Source of the DNA: Paraburkholderia sejongensis
GTDB lineage: Bacteria; Pseudomonadota; Gammaproteobacteria; Burkholderiales; Burkholderiaceae
Direction of reading: 5' to 3'
Assembly: GCF_020880815.1 (NCBI RefSeq)
Contig: NZ_JAJITD010000012.1
Span: 181,418 to 245,417, forward strand
Length of the DNA stretch: 64,000 bases
Shown here: positions 34,606-44,238 of the stretch, in pieces
How the letters are laid out: each line of letters starts with the position of its first letter
Position numbering within the stretch: position 1 is the stretch's first letter
The notes under the pieces: generated by a model
The model's input: only the letters and a program-made list of their open reading frames with translations
The model's database searches: none
Told to the model about the DNA's origin: nothing
Translations under genes and position numbers: made by a program

Positions 34606-35582
34606 TGAAACCACTCCAGACGGTTGCGCACCCTGAACAATCCGCACGCGCCGATCGCGACAGCAAGCAGAAGAATCATGCCCTGAAATAGCGGCTGCCA
34701 CAGCGCATCGACGTTGAACACAAACAGCAGATCGCCGATGCAACGGAATGCGAATGCGCCGAAGATCGCGCCGATCGCGCTGCCCTTGCCGCCGAGCAGC
34801 GACACGCCGCCGATCACGACTGCGGCGATCGAAAACAGCGTGTATGAGTTCGCGCTGCCGAGGCTCGCTTCGCCGGTGTCCGTGAAGAACGTCAGAAACA
34901 GGCCGCCGACTGCCGCGAGGAGGCCAGCCAGCGTATAGCTCGCGAACTTCGCGCGTCGGATCGGCATACCGGACAGGAAGGCCGCGGGTTCGGACGACCC
35001 GGTCGCGTATGCCGCTCGCCCGATTGCCGTGCGTTTGAAAGGAATCCAGACGACCACGATCGCGGCGAGCAGAATCACCAGGCTCGCTGGCAGAACGCCG
35101 GCGACCTTGCCCGTCAGTGCGTCGGCGAGGTCCTCGTTGATCGACCCGCCTGGCACTGGGCGCAGCAACAGCGCCAATCCGTAGTAGACGGCGCCCGTCG
35201 CAATCGTCGTCACGATCGGCTGCAGTCGGCCGAAAATGACGATCACGCCGTTCAGCGCGCCGCACAGTGCCCCCGCCCCCAGCACACCGGCGATGCCGAG
35301 CGCGCTGTGCAGCGAGTCGCCCGTGACGATCCACGATCCAATGCAATTGGTCAGCACCAGCATCATGCCGATCGACAGGTCGATGCCGGCGGTCAGCACG
35401 ACGAGCGCCTGCCCCATCGAGACGAGCGCAAGTAGTACCGCTTTGTTCGCTGCCGTCTGAAATACGTTGGCCGACAACGCCGACGGATAGTTGACGAGAT
35501 AGATCGCGAACATCACCACGAACAGGCCGAACGCGAACAGCGCTCCGCGATTATCCGCATACCAGTAACGCAGCCCGCTCAT
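34602..35582 (-). CDS. Sugar ABC transporter permease (RbsC/YtfT-like)
   Basis: A 326-residue BPD_transp_2 permease: ALVVLTAGIDLSIGMMLVLTNCIGS, LCGALNGVIVIFGRLQPIVTTIAT, GGVSLLGGKGSAIGAIFGAFAF. It overlaps both the ATPase stop (ATGA at 35582-35579) and the next permease start, so three genes are translationally coupled. Two different permeases suggest a YtfT/YjfF-like transporter, although the sugar is unknown. Confidence 0.92.
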   Translation of the reverse strand: MSGLRYWYADNRGALFAFGLFVVMFAIYLVNYPSALSANVFQTAANKAVLLALVSMGQALVVLTAGIDLSIGMMLVLTNCIGSWIVTGDSLHSALGIAGVLGAGALCGALNGVIVIFGRLQPIVTTIATGAVYYGLALLLRPVPGGSINEDLADALTGKVAGVLPASLVILLAAIVVVWIPFKRTAIGRAAYATGSSEPAAFLSGMPIRRAKFASYTLAGLLAAVGGLFLTFFTDTGEASLGSANSYTLFSIAAVVIGGVSLLGGKGSAIGAIFGAFAFRCIGDLLFVFNVDALWQPLFQGMILLLAVAIGACGLFRVRNRLEWFQ

Positions 35583-37153
35583 CGCGCCACCCCCGTGGAA
35601 GGCACAATCTGTCCGACGGGCAGGTCGAGAGCACTGGCAATCAGGTTCTGCTCGGTGATCGCCGAGCCAACGAGTTCCATCTTGATCCTGCCTTCGTACA
35701 GTACGAGCACGCGGTCGCAGCAGCCGATCAGCTCGTCATAGTCGGTCGAATAGAAGACGATCGCGGCGCCTTGGTCGGCAAGACGCCTGAGCAGCTGGTA
35801 GAGCTCCTGCTTGGTGCCGACGTCGATACCGCGCGTCGGGTCGCTGAGCAGCAGGATTCTCGGCTGCCGCATCAGCCACTTCGCGATGACGACCTTCTGC
35901 TGATTGCCGCCCGACAGCGAGCCCACGGGCGCGTCGACGCTGAACGACTTGATCGCAAGGAGCTCTATCATCTGCTCGACGAGCGACTGCTGGCGGCCGC
36001 GATCGATTATGCCCAAGGTGGACATGCGGTCGAGTGCGGCAAACGACAGATTCTCGCGTACCGACATCGGCAGCATCAAGCCTTCGGTCTTGCGGTCCTC
36101 GGGTATCAGCGCCATGCCGATTTCGTTGGCGCGCGCGGCCGTCGGGCTCCCGATCGACACGGCTTTGCCGTTGATCTCGATCTTGCCAGCGCAGCCGCGC
36201 AACACGCCAAACAGCGCGAGCAGCAGTTCGCGCTGGCCTTGTCCTTCGAGGCCGCCCAGTCCGAGGATTTCACCGGGCTGCAACGAAAAGCTGATGCCCC
36301 GCAGCGTATCGCTCCATGCGAGATCATGACAGGCGAGAACCGACGCGGTGCTGCGGGCGTCCGCGGGCTGGTCCGCCGGTTTGGCCTCGGGTTTGGCAGG
36401 AAACACATGCTGGTACTTCCGGCCGATCATCATTTCGACAACCTCGTTGTCGGAGCGCGTGCCAGCTTCGAAGCTCATCACATGGCGACCGTTCCGGTAG
36501 ACCGTGCATTCGTCGGCGAGCGCCTTGACCTCGTGCATGCGGTGCGAGATGAACAGCAGCGCGAGCCCCTCTTCGCGCAGACGTTTCAGCACCTCGATCA
36601 CGCGCGCGACGTCGGCCGCGGTCAGCGCAGAGGTGGCTTCGTCGAGGATCAAAATGCGCGGCGCCTGTGCCAGCGCCTTCGCGAGCTCGACCATCTGCTG
36701 ACGCGACAGCGGCAGGTCCCGGACTTTCGTAAGCGGATTGATGTCGGCGGCGCCCGCTTGCGCGAGCGCCTCCTCGGCCTGGCGGCGTTGGGCCCGCCGG
36801 TCGATCATTCCGAAACGTCGCGGCGGGTTCGCAGCGTAGATGTTATCCGCCACGCTCAAGTCGGGGATCAGCGACAGTTCCTGATACACGCAGAAGATAC
36901 CGGCCGCGTTCGCCTCGGCTGGCGACCCGAAGGAGACCTCCCGGCCATCGAAATGCATCGTGCCCTCGTCCGGCTGCACGACGCCGGACATCACTTTCAG
37001 CAACGTGGACTTGCCCGCGCCGTTCTCGCCGAGGATCGCGTGAATGCGGCTTTTGCGCACCGTGAGTTCGGCGCAATCCAGCGCGACGGCGCCGCCGTAG
37101 CTTTTAGACACGCCAGACATCTGAAAGAACGGCTGCTCTGCATCCTGCAGCAT
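35579..37153 (-). CDS. Sugar ABC transporter ATPase, double domain (RbsA-like)
   Basis: A 524-residue double ATPase. Domain 1 has Walker A GENGAGKST, the RbsA-type signature LPLSRQQMVELAKAL and Walker B ILILDEATSAL. Domain 2 starts GEILGLGGLEGQGQREL, lacking a classical Walker A Lys as usual in this family, and keeps SLSGGNQQKVVIAKWL. It powers monosaccharide import with the two permeases and the binding protein, 36 bp after the latter. Confidence 0.93.
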   Translation of the reverse strand: MLQDAEQPFFQMSGVSKSYGGAVALDCAELTVRKSRIHAILGENGAGKSTLLKVMSGVVQPDEGTMHFDGREVSFGSPAEANAAGIFCVYQELSLIPDLSVADNIYAANPPRRFGMIDRRAQRRQAEEALAQAGAADINPLTKVRDLPLSRQQMVELAKALAQAPRILILDEATSALTAADVARVIEVLKRLREEGLALLFISHRMHEVKALADECTVYRNGRHVMSFEAGTRSDNEVVEMMIGRKYQHVFPAKPEAKPADQPADARSTASVLACHDLAWSDTLRGISFSLQPGEILGLGGLEGQGQRELLLALFGVLRGCAGKIEINGKAVSIGSPTAARANEIGMALIPEDRKTEGLMLPMSVRENLSFAALDRMSTLGIIDRGRQQSLVEQMIELLAIKSFSVDAPVGSLSGGNQQKVVIAKWLMRQPRILLLSDPTRGIDVGTKQELYQLLRRLADQGAAIVFYSTDYDELIGCCDRVLVLYEGRIKMELVGSAITEQNLIASALDLPVGQIVPSTGVAR

Positions 37154-37189
37154 GCTTCGTCTCCGGTCACAGCGCGGGCCATCATCCGG

Positions 37190-38317
37190 TCACTGGTTGC
37201 CCTGGTTCTGCTTCATGATTTCCTGCGCAGAGAAATTGATGCCGCATGTCGGAAACGAGTTGCCGACGAAAAAGTTGTCGGAGTCGTTCGGAAAATAGTT
37301 GACGCCCGACTTCAGCATCGAATCGTCGGTGACGTCGAGCGGCAGCTTGATCGCCACGGGAATCGTCTGGCCATCCAGTGCAGCGAGTGCCGTCTTGATC
37401 GCCACGGCCACCTGCGCGGGCCCGGTGCCCGCCGACGTACATTTCAGGCCCTGGCTCCCATACTGCGCGCAGAACTTGCGAAAGCCGTTCTCCGTCTCGC
37501 CGCCGAAAGGCACGAACGGGTGTTTCGCATCGATCATCGCGCGCACGACGCCCGTGTCGCCGCCTTGCGCCGATATGCCATCGAAATGACCCTGCACGGC
37601 AATCGCGTCGGCGGCGGCTTTTTGCGCGACCCCGTCGTCCCACTTGCCGTAGACCTGGACGACGTTCCACTTCTTGCCGGTGTCGTCCAGCGTTTTTGTG
37701 AAACCATTGTGCCGGTCCGTGTCAACCGACGTGCCCGCCACCCCGCGAACTTCGAGCACCTTGCCTCCGTTCGGCAGGTGGCTCGCGAGCCATTTGGCCC
37801 ACAGCGCGCCGAGCCCATACTGGTCGACGTTGACGTTGATCGCGTCTGCGCTGTCGAGCGTGTTGTCGAAAGCGACCAGCACCACACCGGCGTTCTTCGC
37901 GCGGCGGATCGCGGGGCCGAATGAGGAGGGATTCTGCGCGTTCACAATGACGGCGTCGTAGCCGGCATCGATGAAGTTGTTGACGGCCGAGATCTGCGCC
38001 GGAACGTCCTCGCCGGTCGAGACGACCTTGAATTCCTTGAGCTTGGCGGCAACGGCAGGTTGCGCAGTGTAGGCCTTGGCCGTCCTGATCATCTGGATTC
38101 GCCAGGTGTTCGCGATATAGCCGTTCACGAGTGCAATCCGGTAAGGCGCGTTCTTCTTCGGATACTTGATGAATTTCGTGTCGCTCTTCCAGGGGACCAT
38201 GCAGGTGGGATCGCTGGACGGCCCTGAAACGATCGAAGCCTGCGCGAAAGCCCCGCTTGCGCAGAGCGCCAATGCGGCGCTCGCCGCCGCTCGAAGCGAA
38301 TGGATTCCTGAAAGCAT
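37190..38317 (-). CDS. Periplasmic sugar-binding protein (Peripla_BP_4)
   Basis: A 375-residue binding protein. The start at 38317 is set by a strong AAGGAGG 6-8 bp upstream; the signal peptide runs to GAFA before QASIVSG. Ligand-domain features are YRIALVNGYIANTWRIQMIRTAKAY, DAVIVNAQNPSSFGPAIRRAKNAGVVLVAFDN and SAQGGDTGVVRAMIDAKHPFVP. It is the first gene of the sugar ABC operon. No kinase, isomerase or regulator for a sugar is encoded next to it, so the substrate is open. Confidence 0.9.
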   Translation of the reverse strand: MLSGIHSLRAAASAALALCASGAFAQASIVSGPSSDPTCMVPWKSDTKFIKYPKKNAPYRIALVNGYIANTWRIQMIRTAKAYTAQPAVAAKLKEFKVVSTGEDVPAQISAVNNFIDAGYDAVIVNAQNPSSFGPAIRRAKNAGVVLVAFDNTLDSADAINVNVDQYGLGALWAKWLASHLPNGGKVLEVRGVAGTSVDTDRHNGFTKTLDDTGKKWNVVQVYGKWDDGVAQKAAADAIAVQGHFDGISAQGGDTGVVRAMIDAKHPFVPFGGETENGFRKFCAQYGSQGLKCTSAGTGPAQVAVAIKTALAALDGQTIPVAIKLPLDVTDDSMLKSGVNYFPNDSDNFFVGNSFPTCGINFSAQEIMKQNQGNQ

Positions 38318-39143
38318 GTTGCCTCCTTTTTGTTCGACCGGACGTACCGATGGCCTGCGCACATGGCTGGTCGTGGACTGCCGGCACGGTGTGCGTGAAG
38401 CACGGAACCTTGCGGAGTTGCTATGGCGGGACTGGATCGGACATGCAGGAGGAGCTTTTCAACGGCGCCTCCTCGAACGGAAAAGAAGGGCGTGCGCATA
38501 CGCGTTCCCGTCTGACAGTACTGGCATACCAATCCACGCGCGATAGTGGTTTACCAGTGAGTCGAACGCACCGGGCGACCGGGGCTGACACCTTCGCTGG
38601 GTAAGGACTGTGCTGCCGTGAACGGAGGCGGCGCTGCACGGAGACGGGGGTGCCATTTTGACGAAGTTCAGCGGTCGCCACCCTGGCTTCGACCATTTCG
38701 AGCGCCGCAGATGGGCGATCTTTCGCACGCATCAACTGACCCAGCCGCCGACGCGGTCGCGGCCGACCGGGCCCGGCTATCGACCCAAAGATCGCGATCG
38801 TCTACTTGTTCACCTTCAATCATCTGGCGAGCTTCGGAGCGAACCGGCCGTTGGAGTGACGCATTCGCATATTGCGTCGAGGGCAGCCGATGGCCGATAA
38901 GGTGAGGCCGCCAACGGCCGCTCACTGGCACCCCAGTTGCAAAATCTGGATCTGGCTGACTGACCGGTTTGGAGAAAGTTGTCTGGCCGGAGCAGGTCGG
39001 TTTAAAAAACAGTGCCCGAAGTGATAATCGCAATCAGTCGTCGGGCGCTAGTCGGGCCAGGAAGCGACGCTCGCGTCTGTAAGTTAAATTGTCAACAATC
39101 GGCTCCAGTTTTGATGGCCGTTCCCATTTCGAGAGAAGCAGCT
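38318..39143. other. Long gene-free stretch between divergent transcripts
   Basis: About 825 bp. Several short open frames occur on both strands but none has a recognisable domain or a good ribosome site, and no repeat, terminator or RNA element stands out. It should hold the promoters of the minus-strand sugar operon and the plus-strand gene at 39144. Confidence 0.5.
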
Positions 39144-39875
39144 ATGAAGGTAACGATCGCGTACATCGAGGAACCTCCGTTCGGTTGGACGACAGCCGAC
39201 CGTATCGCAACTGGCGCGGACATTGAACTGGCCGAAGTGGTTCTTCGGGCGATCGGAATCACCCGGATCGAGCATCGCCTGACGACATTCAGTGAATTGT
39301 TGCCCGGCGTTGAAGCCGGCCGCTGGGATGTGAATGTTCCGTTGTTCGTTACGCCTGAACGTGCCAATCGGGTCGCGTTCAGCGTGCCCGTATGGGCGGT
39401 AGGGGACGGGTTTCTGGTTCGGGCCGGAAATCCGAAAGCGCTCAACAGCTATGCGTCACTCGCCAAACGCGACGATGCGCGCCTCGGCATCATTGCCAGT
39501 CAGGTGCAGCACGATTCGGCGAGAGCGTCAGGCGTAAGTGAAGATCAGATAGAAATCTTCGAGCATCAGGCCGATGCTATCGACGCCCTTCGCTCGGGGG
39601 CGATCGATGCGTACGCGAGCACGGCCTTGGGAAACCGCATACTGGCGGATCGTATCGGCGGTTCGGTGCTCGAGGCCGCGGAGCACAAGCCGGGAACAAA
39701 TCGCCAGCAACGAGAGCTTCCGTTCGGAGCGTTTTCGTTTAACAGAGGAAACAGCGCTCTGCTCAATGCTGTAAACGCACAGCTTCGTTCATATCTCGGC
39801 TCGCCAGACCATCGCGCTCGCATGGCGAAATTCGGCCTGACACGCAATGAGATTGATCCCGTCCTCGCTCGATGA
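39144..39875 (+). CDS. Solute-binding domain protein (SBP_bac_3) without signal peptide
   Basis: A 243-residue protein of the amino-acid-type periplasmic binding family 3: TIAYIEEPPFGWTTADRIATGADIELAEVVLRAIGI, DVNVPLFVTPERANRVAFSVPVW, AIDALRSGAIDAYASTALGNRILAD. It starts directly with the first beta strand of the fold and has no signal peptide or lipobox. GAGAGAAG lies upstream of the ATG. In-frame codons before 39144 do not form a signal either. It could be a cytoplasmic sensor or a gene that lost its signal. It precedes the amidase by about 160 bp. Confidence 0.75.
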   Translation: MKVTIAYIEEPPFGWTTADRIATGADIELAEVVLRAIGITRIEHRLTTFSELLPGVEAGRWDVNVPLFVTPERANRVAFSVPVWAVGDGFLVRAGNPKALNSYASLAKRDDARLGIIASQVQHDSARASGVSEDQIEIFEHQADAIDALRSGAIDAYASTALGNRILADRIGGSVLEAAEHKPGTNRQQRELPFGAFSFNRGNSALLNAVNAQLRSYLGSPDHRARMAKFGLTRNEIDPVLAR

Positions 39876-40008
39876 GTGTGGGACGGACTTTGGCCATGAA
39901 GTGTAATGGCCGCGGCTCCGGGGTCGATCAATACGGACCGCCGCCGCACATCAGCGTCCCCCAGCATCCCTCCGCGAACACTTGACAACGCAAATTTGTC
40001 CTGAGACG

Positions 40009-40022
40009 GTATACAAAATACT
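40009..40022 (+). promoter_or_regulatory. Shared motif copy 1 (amidase-MFS promoter)
   Basis: GTATACAAAATACT, 16 bp upstream of the amidase start. A TTGACA lies at 39982-39987. It matches the motif copies at 42999 and 44239 (GTATACA-N3-TACT). Confidence 0.65.
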
Positions 40023-40038
40023 GCAAAGTGAACGCCCC

Positions 40039-41541
40039 ATGTCCAATCTCGCAGAGAACGTCGCCCGCCTCGAAACGGGACAGCCCGCGCAAGCGTGGCG
40101 CTATGCGTCGGCTGCGCGCGCAGCGGCCGCGCTGCGCTGTCACGAAGTCAGTTCCCAGGAGCTGGTTGCCGCGTGCGAAGCTGCGTGGCGCGAGGCTAAC
40201 CCGCGGGTCAATGCCGTCGTGCTGAACGACTTCGAGCGCGCGCACGCGATTGCGAGGCAGCGCGACGAAGAACTCGCGGCGGGCCGCCCGCGCGGTCCAT
40301 TGCACGGCGTGCCGTTCACGATCAAGGAGTCGTTCGACGTCGCCGGCTGGCCGACCACGGTGGGCGATCCCGCGTTCCGCGACAACATCGCCGCGCGCGA
40401 TGCCGCCGTCGTGCAGCGTCTGAGCGATGCCGGCGCGGTGCTGCTCGGCAAGACTAATGTGCCGTTATGGCTGCGCGACTGGCAAAGCTACAACGACATC
40501 TACGGCACCACGCGCAATCCGCATGATCTCGCGCGCACGCCGGGCGGCTCGTCCGGCGGCAGCGCGGCGGCGGTGAGTACCGGCATGGCGTTTTTCGATG
40601 TGGGCTCCGACATCGGCTCGTCGATCCGCAACCCCGCGCACTATTGCGGCATCTACTCTCACAAGAGCACGCACGGCCTCGTGTCGCTCGATGGACATGG
40701 CTTGCCGGGCGGCGTCACGTGTCCCGACATCAACGTTGCCGGACCGCTTGCGCGCAGCGCGAACGATCTCGCGCTCGTGCTCGAAGCGATCATGGGCCCG
40801 CCGCCCGATGCCGCATGCGCGGTGCGTTTCGAGCTGCCGCGCTGCGCTGCGAAGAATCTCGATCAGATCCGCTTCGGCATACTGAGCAACCATCCGGTCG
40901 CGCCGGTGGATGCCGAAGTCGAGCGCTGCATCGTCGAGCTTGGCCGCGCGCTGGAGCGGCGCGGTGCGCAAGTGCTGTGGGATGCGCGTCCGCAACTGGA
41001 CGCCGTGGAGTTGCTGCGCACGTACACGCTGCTGCTGCGCGCATCGACGTGCGGCTATCTCGGCGACGAAGCCTTCGCGAGCGCGCTCGCCGCCGCGGAC
41101 GCCGCTGATCCCGCCGACACGAGCTACGCGTCGCTGCAATACACGGGCGCGGCGATGCGTCATCGCGACTGGCTGAAATTGCAGCCGCTGCGCGAGAAAT
41201 ACGCGGCGGCGTGGCGCGCGCTTTTCACGCGCGTCGATGTGTTGCTATGTCCGGTAGCGGCGACGGCAGCATTCACGCTCAACGAAGAGGGCGCGCCGTG
41301 GCAGCGCACGCTCGATGTGAACGGCGAGCAGCAGCCGCTCACCACGCAGTTGTTCTGGGCCGGGCACTCGGGTCTGTGCGGTTTGCCGTCGACGGTCGCG
41401 CCAGCAGGACGCACCGCGAGCGGCTTGCCGGTGGGCGTGCAGATCGTCGCGCCGCTGTATCACGACTTACGCTCGATTCAGGTGGCCAGTCTGCTCGAAG
41501 CCGAGGGCTACGCCGCCTACGCACCGCCCGCCGCACTGTAA
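40039..41541 (+). CDS. Amidase-signature family hydrolase
   Basis: A 500-residue amidase that should hydrolyse an amide to a carboxylate and ammonia or amine. The catalytic triad is complete: K96 in PFTIKESFD, S172 in GGSSGGSAA, S195 in GSDIGSSIR. It lacks the AtzF C-terminal domain, so it is not an allophanate hydrolase. The start at 40039 follows the GTATACA motif by 16 bp. The MFS carrier gene follows 69 bp later, and the porin and HDO cluster with the same motif lie downstream, so this amidase probably starts degradation of an imported amide. Confidence 0.9.
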   Translation: MSNLAENVARLETGQPAQAWRYASAARAAAALRCHEVSSQELVAACEAAWREANPRVNAVVLNDFERAHAIARQRDEELAAGRPRGPLHGVPFTIKESFDVAGWPTTVGDPAFRDNIAARDAAVVQRLSDAGAVLLGKTNVPLWLRDWQSYNDIYGTTRNPHDLARTPGGSSGGSAAAVSTGMAFFDVGSDIGSSIRNPAHYCGIYSHKSTHGLVSLDGHGLPGGVTCPDINVAGPLARSANDLALVLEAIMGPPPDAACAVRFELPRCAAKNLDQIRFGILSNHPVAPVDAEVERCIVELGRALERRGAQVLWDARPQLDAVELLRTYTLLLRASTCGYLGDEAFASALAAADAADPADTSYASLQYTGAAMRHRDWLKLQPLREKYAAAWRALFTRVDVLLCPVAATAAFTLNEEGAPWQRTLDVNGEQQPLTTQLFWAGHSGLCGLPSTVAPAGRTASGLPVGVQIVAPLYHDLRSIQVASLLEAEGYAAYAPPAAL

Positions 41542-41610
41542 ACAAACCTGTTTAGCGCCGATCCCGCGCGCCCAACCCGACTCACTCGATCGCACCCGGA
41601 GCCCACGCTC

Positions 41611-42930
41611 ATGTCCTGGTTCACCTCATTGTCGAAAAACGAAAAGAAGACGTTTGCCGGCGCGTTCGTCGGTCACGCGGTAGACGTCTACGATTTCATG
41701 ATCTATTCGTTCCTCATCCCGGTTCTGATGCAGACCTGGCAGATGAGCAAGGCGACGGCGGGCAGCATCGTCACGTGGACCTTGATCGCGTCGCTGGTCG
41801 GCGCGGTCGGCGCCGGTCTGCTCGCCGACCGGTACGGCCGCGTGCGCATCCTGCGCTGGACCATCGCGCTGTTCGCGCTGTCGTGCTTCGCGGCCGGATT
41901 CGCGAATTCGCCGACCCAGTTCGCGGTGCTGCGCGCGGTGCAGGGGCTCGGGTTCGGCGGCGAGTCGTCGCTGTGCATGGTGCTGGTCACGGAGATGATC
42001 CGCAATCCCGCGCATCGCGGGAAATTCTCCGGCTTCACGGCGAGCAGCTATTCGTTCGGCTGGGCCGGCGCCGCGCTCGCGTATAGCGTGCTGTTCAACT
42101 GGCTGCCGCCGCAGTGGGCGTGGCGCGCGTGTCTGTTCGTCGGCATTCTGCCCGCGCTGCTGGTGGTGTGGCTGCGCCGCAATCTGCGCGAGCCGGAATC
42201 GTTCGACCGCACGGTCGCGGCGCGCCGCAACACCAGCGCGGGCGAGGCGTTGCGCGCGGTGTTCGGCGGCCGGCTCGCCGCGCGCACGTTGTGGTGCAGC
42301 CTGTTGTCGGGCGGCATGCTCGGCTCCTACTACGCGATCGCGACGTGGATGCCGATGTGGCTCAAGTCGGAGCGCGGCCTTTCCGTGACGGGCACCGGCG
42401 TGTGGCTCGCGGTGACGATCGGCGGCTCGCTGGCCGGTTACGCGCTGGGCGCATGGGCGACCGACCGTTTCGGACGACGCCCCACGTACATCCTCTTCGC
42501 GGCGGGCGCGTTCGCGATGAGCATCGCGTACATGATGATCGACGCGCCCACGCCGGTCATGCTGCTACTCGGTTTTCTGCTCGGCGTGCTGATGCAGGGG
42601 ACGTTCTCCGGCGTGGCCGCGACCATCGCCGAGACCTATCCGAACGCGATCCGCGCGACCGGCTACGGCGTCGCATACAACGTGGGTCGGGTGATCGGCT
42701 CGGTGTTCCCGTTCGCGGCGGGCTGGCTCGCGAGCGGCCATCTCACGCTGACGTTCGCGATTCCGCTCGTGGCTGGCGTCGGCTATTGCTTCGTGGTGCT
42801 CGCCGCGCTGATGTTGCCTGAAACCAATGGCATCGCGCTCGACGCCGTCGAAGCCGACGCCGCTACCGGCGCGTCCGCGCATAGCGCCGCTGGGAGCCAC
42901 GCAATCATCGCGAAGGGCACTTCGCGTTGA
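41611..42930 (+). CDS. MFS transporter, aromatic acid:H+ symporter type
   Basis: A 439-residue twelve-span MFS protein. The opening KTFAGAFVGHAVDVYDFMIYSFLIPVL with a membrane Asp, GLLADRYGRVRILR, and GAWATDRFGRRPTYI are typical of the AAHS/sialate-type carriers (PcaK, MhpT relatives). It follows the amidase on the same strand with no terminator visible between them, so the two are probably cotranscribed from the motif-bearing promoter. It should take up the cluster's substrate, perhaps an aromatic amide or acid. Confidence 0.87.
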   Translation: MSWFTSLSKNEKKTFAGAFVGHAVDVYDFMIYSFLIPVLMQTWQMSKATAGSIVTWTLIASLVGAVGAGLLADRYGRVRILRWTIALFALSCFAAGFANSPTQFAVLRAVQGLGFGGESSLCMVLVTEMIRNPAHRGKFSGFTASSYSFGWAGAALAYSVLFNWLPPQWAWRACLFVGILPALLVVWLRRNLREPESFDRTVAARRNTSAGEALRAVFGGRLAARTLWCSLLSGGMLGSYYAIATWMPMWLKSERGLSVTGTGVWLAVTIGGSLAGYALGAWATDRFGRRPTYILFAAGAFAMSIAYMMIDAPTPVMLLLGFLLGVLMQGTFSGVAATIAETYPNAIRATGYGVAYNVGRVIGSVFPFAAGWLASGHLTLTFAIPLVAGVGYCFVVLAALMLPETNGIALDAVEADAATGASAHSAAGSHAIIAKGTSR

Positions 42931-42998
42931 TCCAATCTCAGCGAAGCGCAGCAATAACCCCGAAGTTTTTTATTGTCTGTTTTTTTTTACTTATTACT

Positions 42999-43012
42999 GT
43001 ATACAACATACT
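42999..43012 (+). promoter_or_regulatory. Shared motif copy 2 (porin promoter)
   Basis: GTATACAACATACT in an AT-rich region with T-runs at 42965-42971 and 42981-42988, about 88 bp upstream of the porin start at 43100. Confidence 0.65.
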
Positions 43013-43099
43013 AAATCGAACGGTGCGGCCGGAGAGGGTCTCGGGAGCACGGTCCCCGGAGTGGCAGGTCTTTCAATGAAAAAATCAAGGAACCCTTGG

Positions 43100-44194
43100 A
43101 TGAACAAGACTTTCTGGTGCGCGGCAGGCCTTGCCTGCCTTTCGGCCACGGTACACGCGCAAAGCAGCGTCACGCTGTACGGCCTGATCGATGCGGCGGT
43201 GATTTACACGAGCAATCAGGATGGTGGCCGCTCGTATGCGATGGCGAGCGGCTCGACGCGCGGTAGCCGCGTCGGCTTTCTGGGCACGGAAGATCTCGGC
43301 GGCGGCTCGCGGGCGATTTTCCGGCTTGAAAACGGCTTCGACGTGACGGACGGCTCGCTGGGTCAGGGCGGCCTGATGTTCGGCCGCCAGGCCTACGTGG
43401 GCCTCGAAAACGACCGCTGGGGCCGCATCACGCTCGGCCGTCAGTACGAGTCGATGGTCGATTACGTCGCGCAACTCACCGCGGCGGACTGGTCGGTCTA
43501 CATGGAGCACCCCGGCGACATGGACTTGACCAACCGCGGCGTGCGCGTGAACAACGCTGTGCGCTACGCCAACAGTTTCGGTGGCTTCACCGGCAGCGCG
43601 ATGTACAGCTTCGGCGGCCAGCCCGGCAGCTTCGGCAGCCGCAGCATGTGGAGCCTGGGCGGCAGCTACGAAAACGGCCCGCTGTATACCGGCTTCGGCA
43701 TGACTTACGCGCGCCAGCCGGGCGAACTGTCGCCGGGCACGTTCTGGAAGGACACCAATTCGGCGGTAGGCGAATATGCGCTCGCCGCGCATTCATTCCT
43801 CACCGTGGGCGGCGGCGCGTCGTACAGGATCGGCAAGGCGAAAATCAGCGCCGACGTCACGCACGTCGAATACCAGCAGGGCTTCGAAGGGCAGGACGTC
43901 AATTTCATGAACTATGAAGTGAACGGCATGTACTACTTCACGCCGGCGCTGTCGGCGGGCCTGGGCGTCACGTACACGGACGGCTCCGTCGATGCCAACG
44001 ACGCCGACCCGCGCTACATCCAGTACAACGCGGTGGTCAATTACTCGCTGTCCAAGCGCACGCAGCTTTACGCGTTCGCGACACTGCAACGCGCGCTCGG
44101 CGATGCGCAGGTTGCGCAGGTCTCGCAGTTCATCTCGGCGTCGAGCAGCAATACGCAGTCGGCGGCGGGCATCGGTTTGCGTCATTCGTTCTAG
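43100..44194 (+). CDS. Gram-negative outer-membrane porin (OmpC-like)
   Basis: A porin of about 364 residues: signal peptide MNKTFWCAAGLACLSATVHA, mature start QSSVTLYGLIDAAVIYTSN, GSRVGFLGTEDLGGGSRAIFRLENGFDVTDG, FGRQAYVGLENDRWGRITLGRQYES, C-terminal Phe in GIGLRHSF. AAGGAA lies 7 bp before 43100. An in-frame ATG at 43076 would add MKKSRNPW and is the alternative. It carries its own copy of the shared motif and so probably admits the substrate of the amidase/HDO pathway. Confidence 0.92.
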   Translation: MNKTFWCAAGLACLSATVHAQSSVTLYGLIDAAVIYTSNQDGGRSYAMASGSTRGSRVGFLGTEDLGGGSRAIFRLENGFDVTDGSLGQGGLMFGRQAYVGLENDRWGRITLGRQYESMVDYVAQLTAADWSVYMEHPGDMDLTNRGVRVNNAVRYANSFGGFTGSAMYSFGGQPGSFGSRSMWSLGGSYENGPLYTGFGMTYARQPGELSPGTFWKDTNSAVGEYALAAHSFLTVGGGASYRIGKAKISADVTHVEYQQGFEGQDVNFMNYEVNGMYYFTPALSAGLGVTYTDGSVDANDADPRYIQYNAVVNYSLSKRTQLYAFATLQRALGDAQVAQVSQFISASSSNTQSAAGIGLRHSF

Positions 44195-44238
44195 GCGCAC
44201 ATCAGGATTTATGCGGAGTTGGCTTCTCCGCAGTTGAT

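Noticed and set aside
36316..36528. Small frames inside the sugar ATPase gene
   Set aside because: They are alternative-frame shadows of a well-supported ATPase.
40039..41541. The amidase as a second allophanate hydrolase of the nitrogen pathway
   Set aside because: It lacks the AtzF C-terminal domain and shares its promoter motif with the HDO cluster, so it belongs there.
42827..43099. An extended N-terminus for the second porin
   Set aside because: It would remove the signal peptide from the N-terminus and overlap the MFS gene; a good ribosome site precedes 43100.
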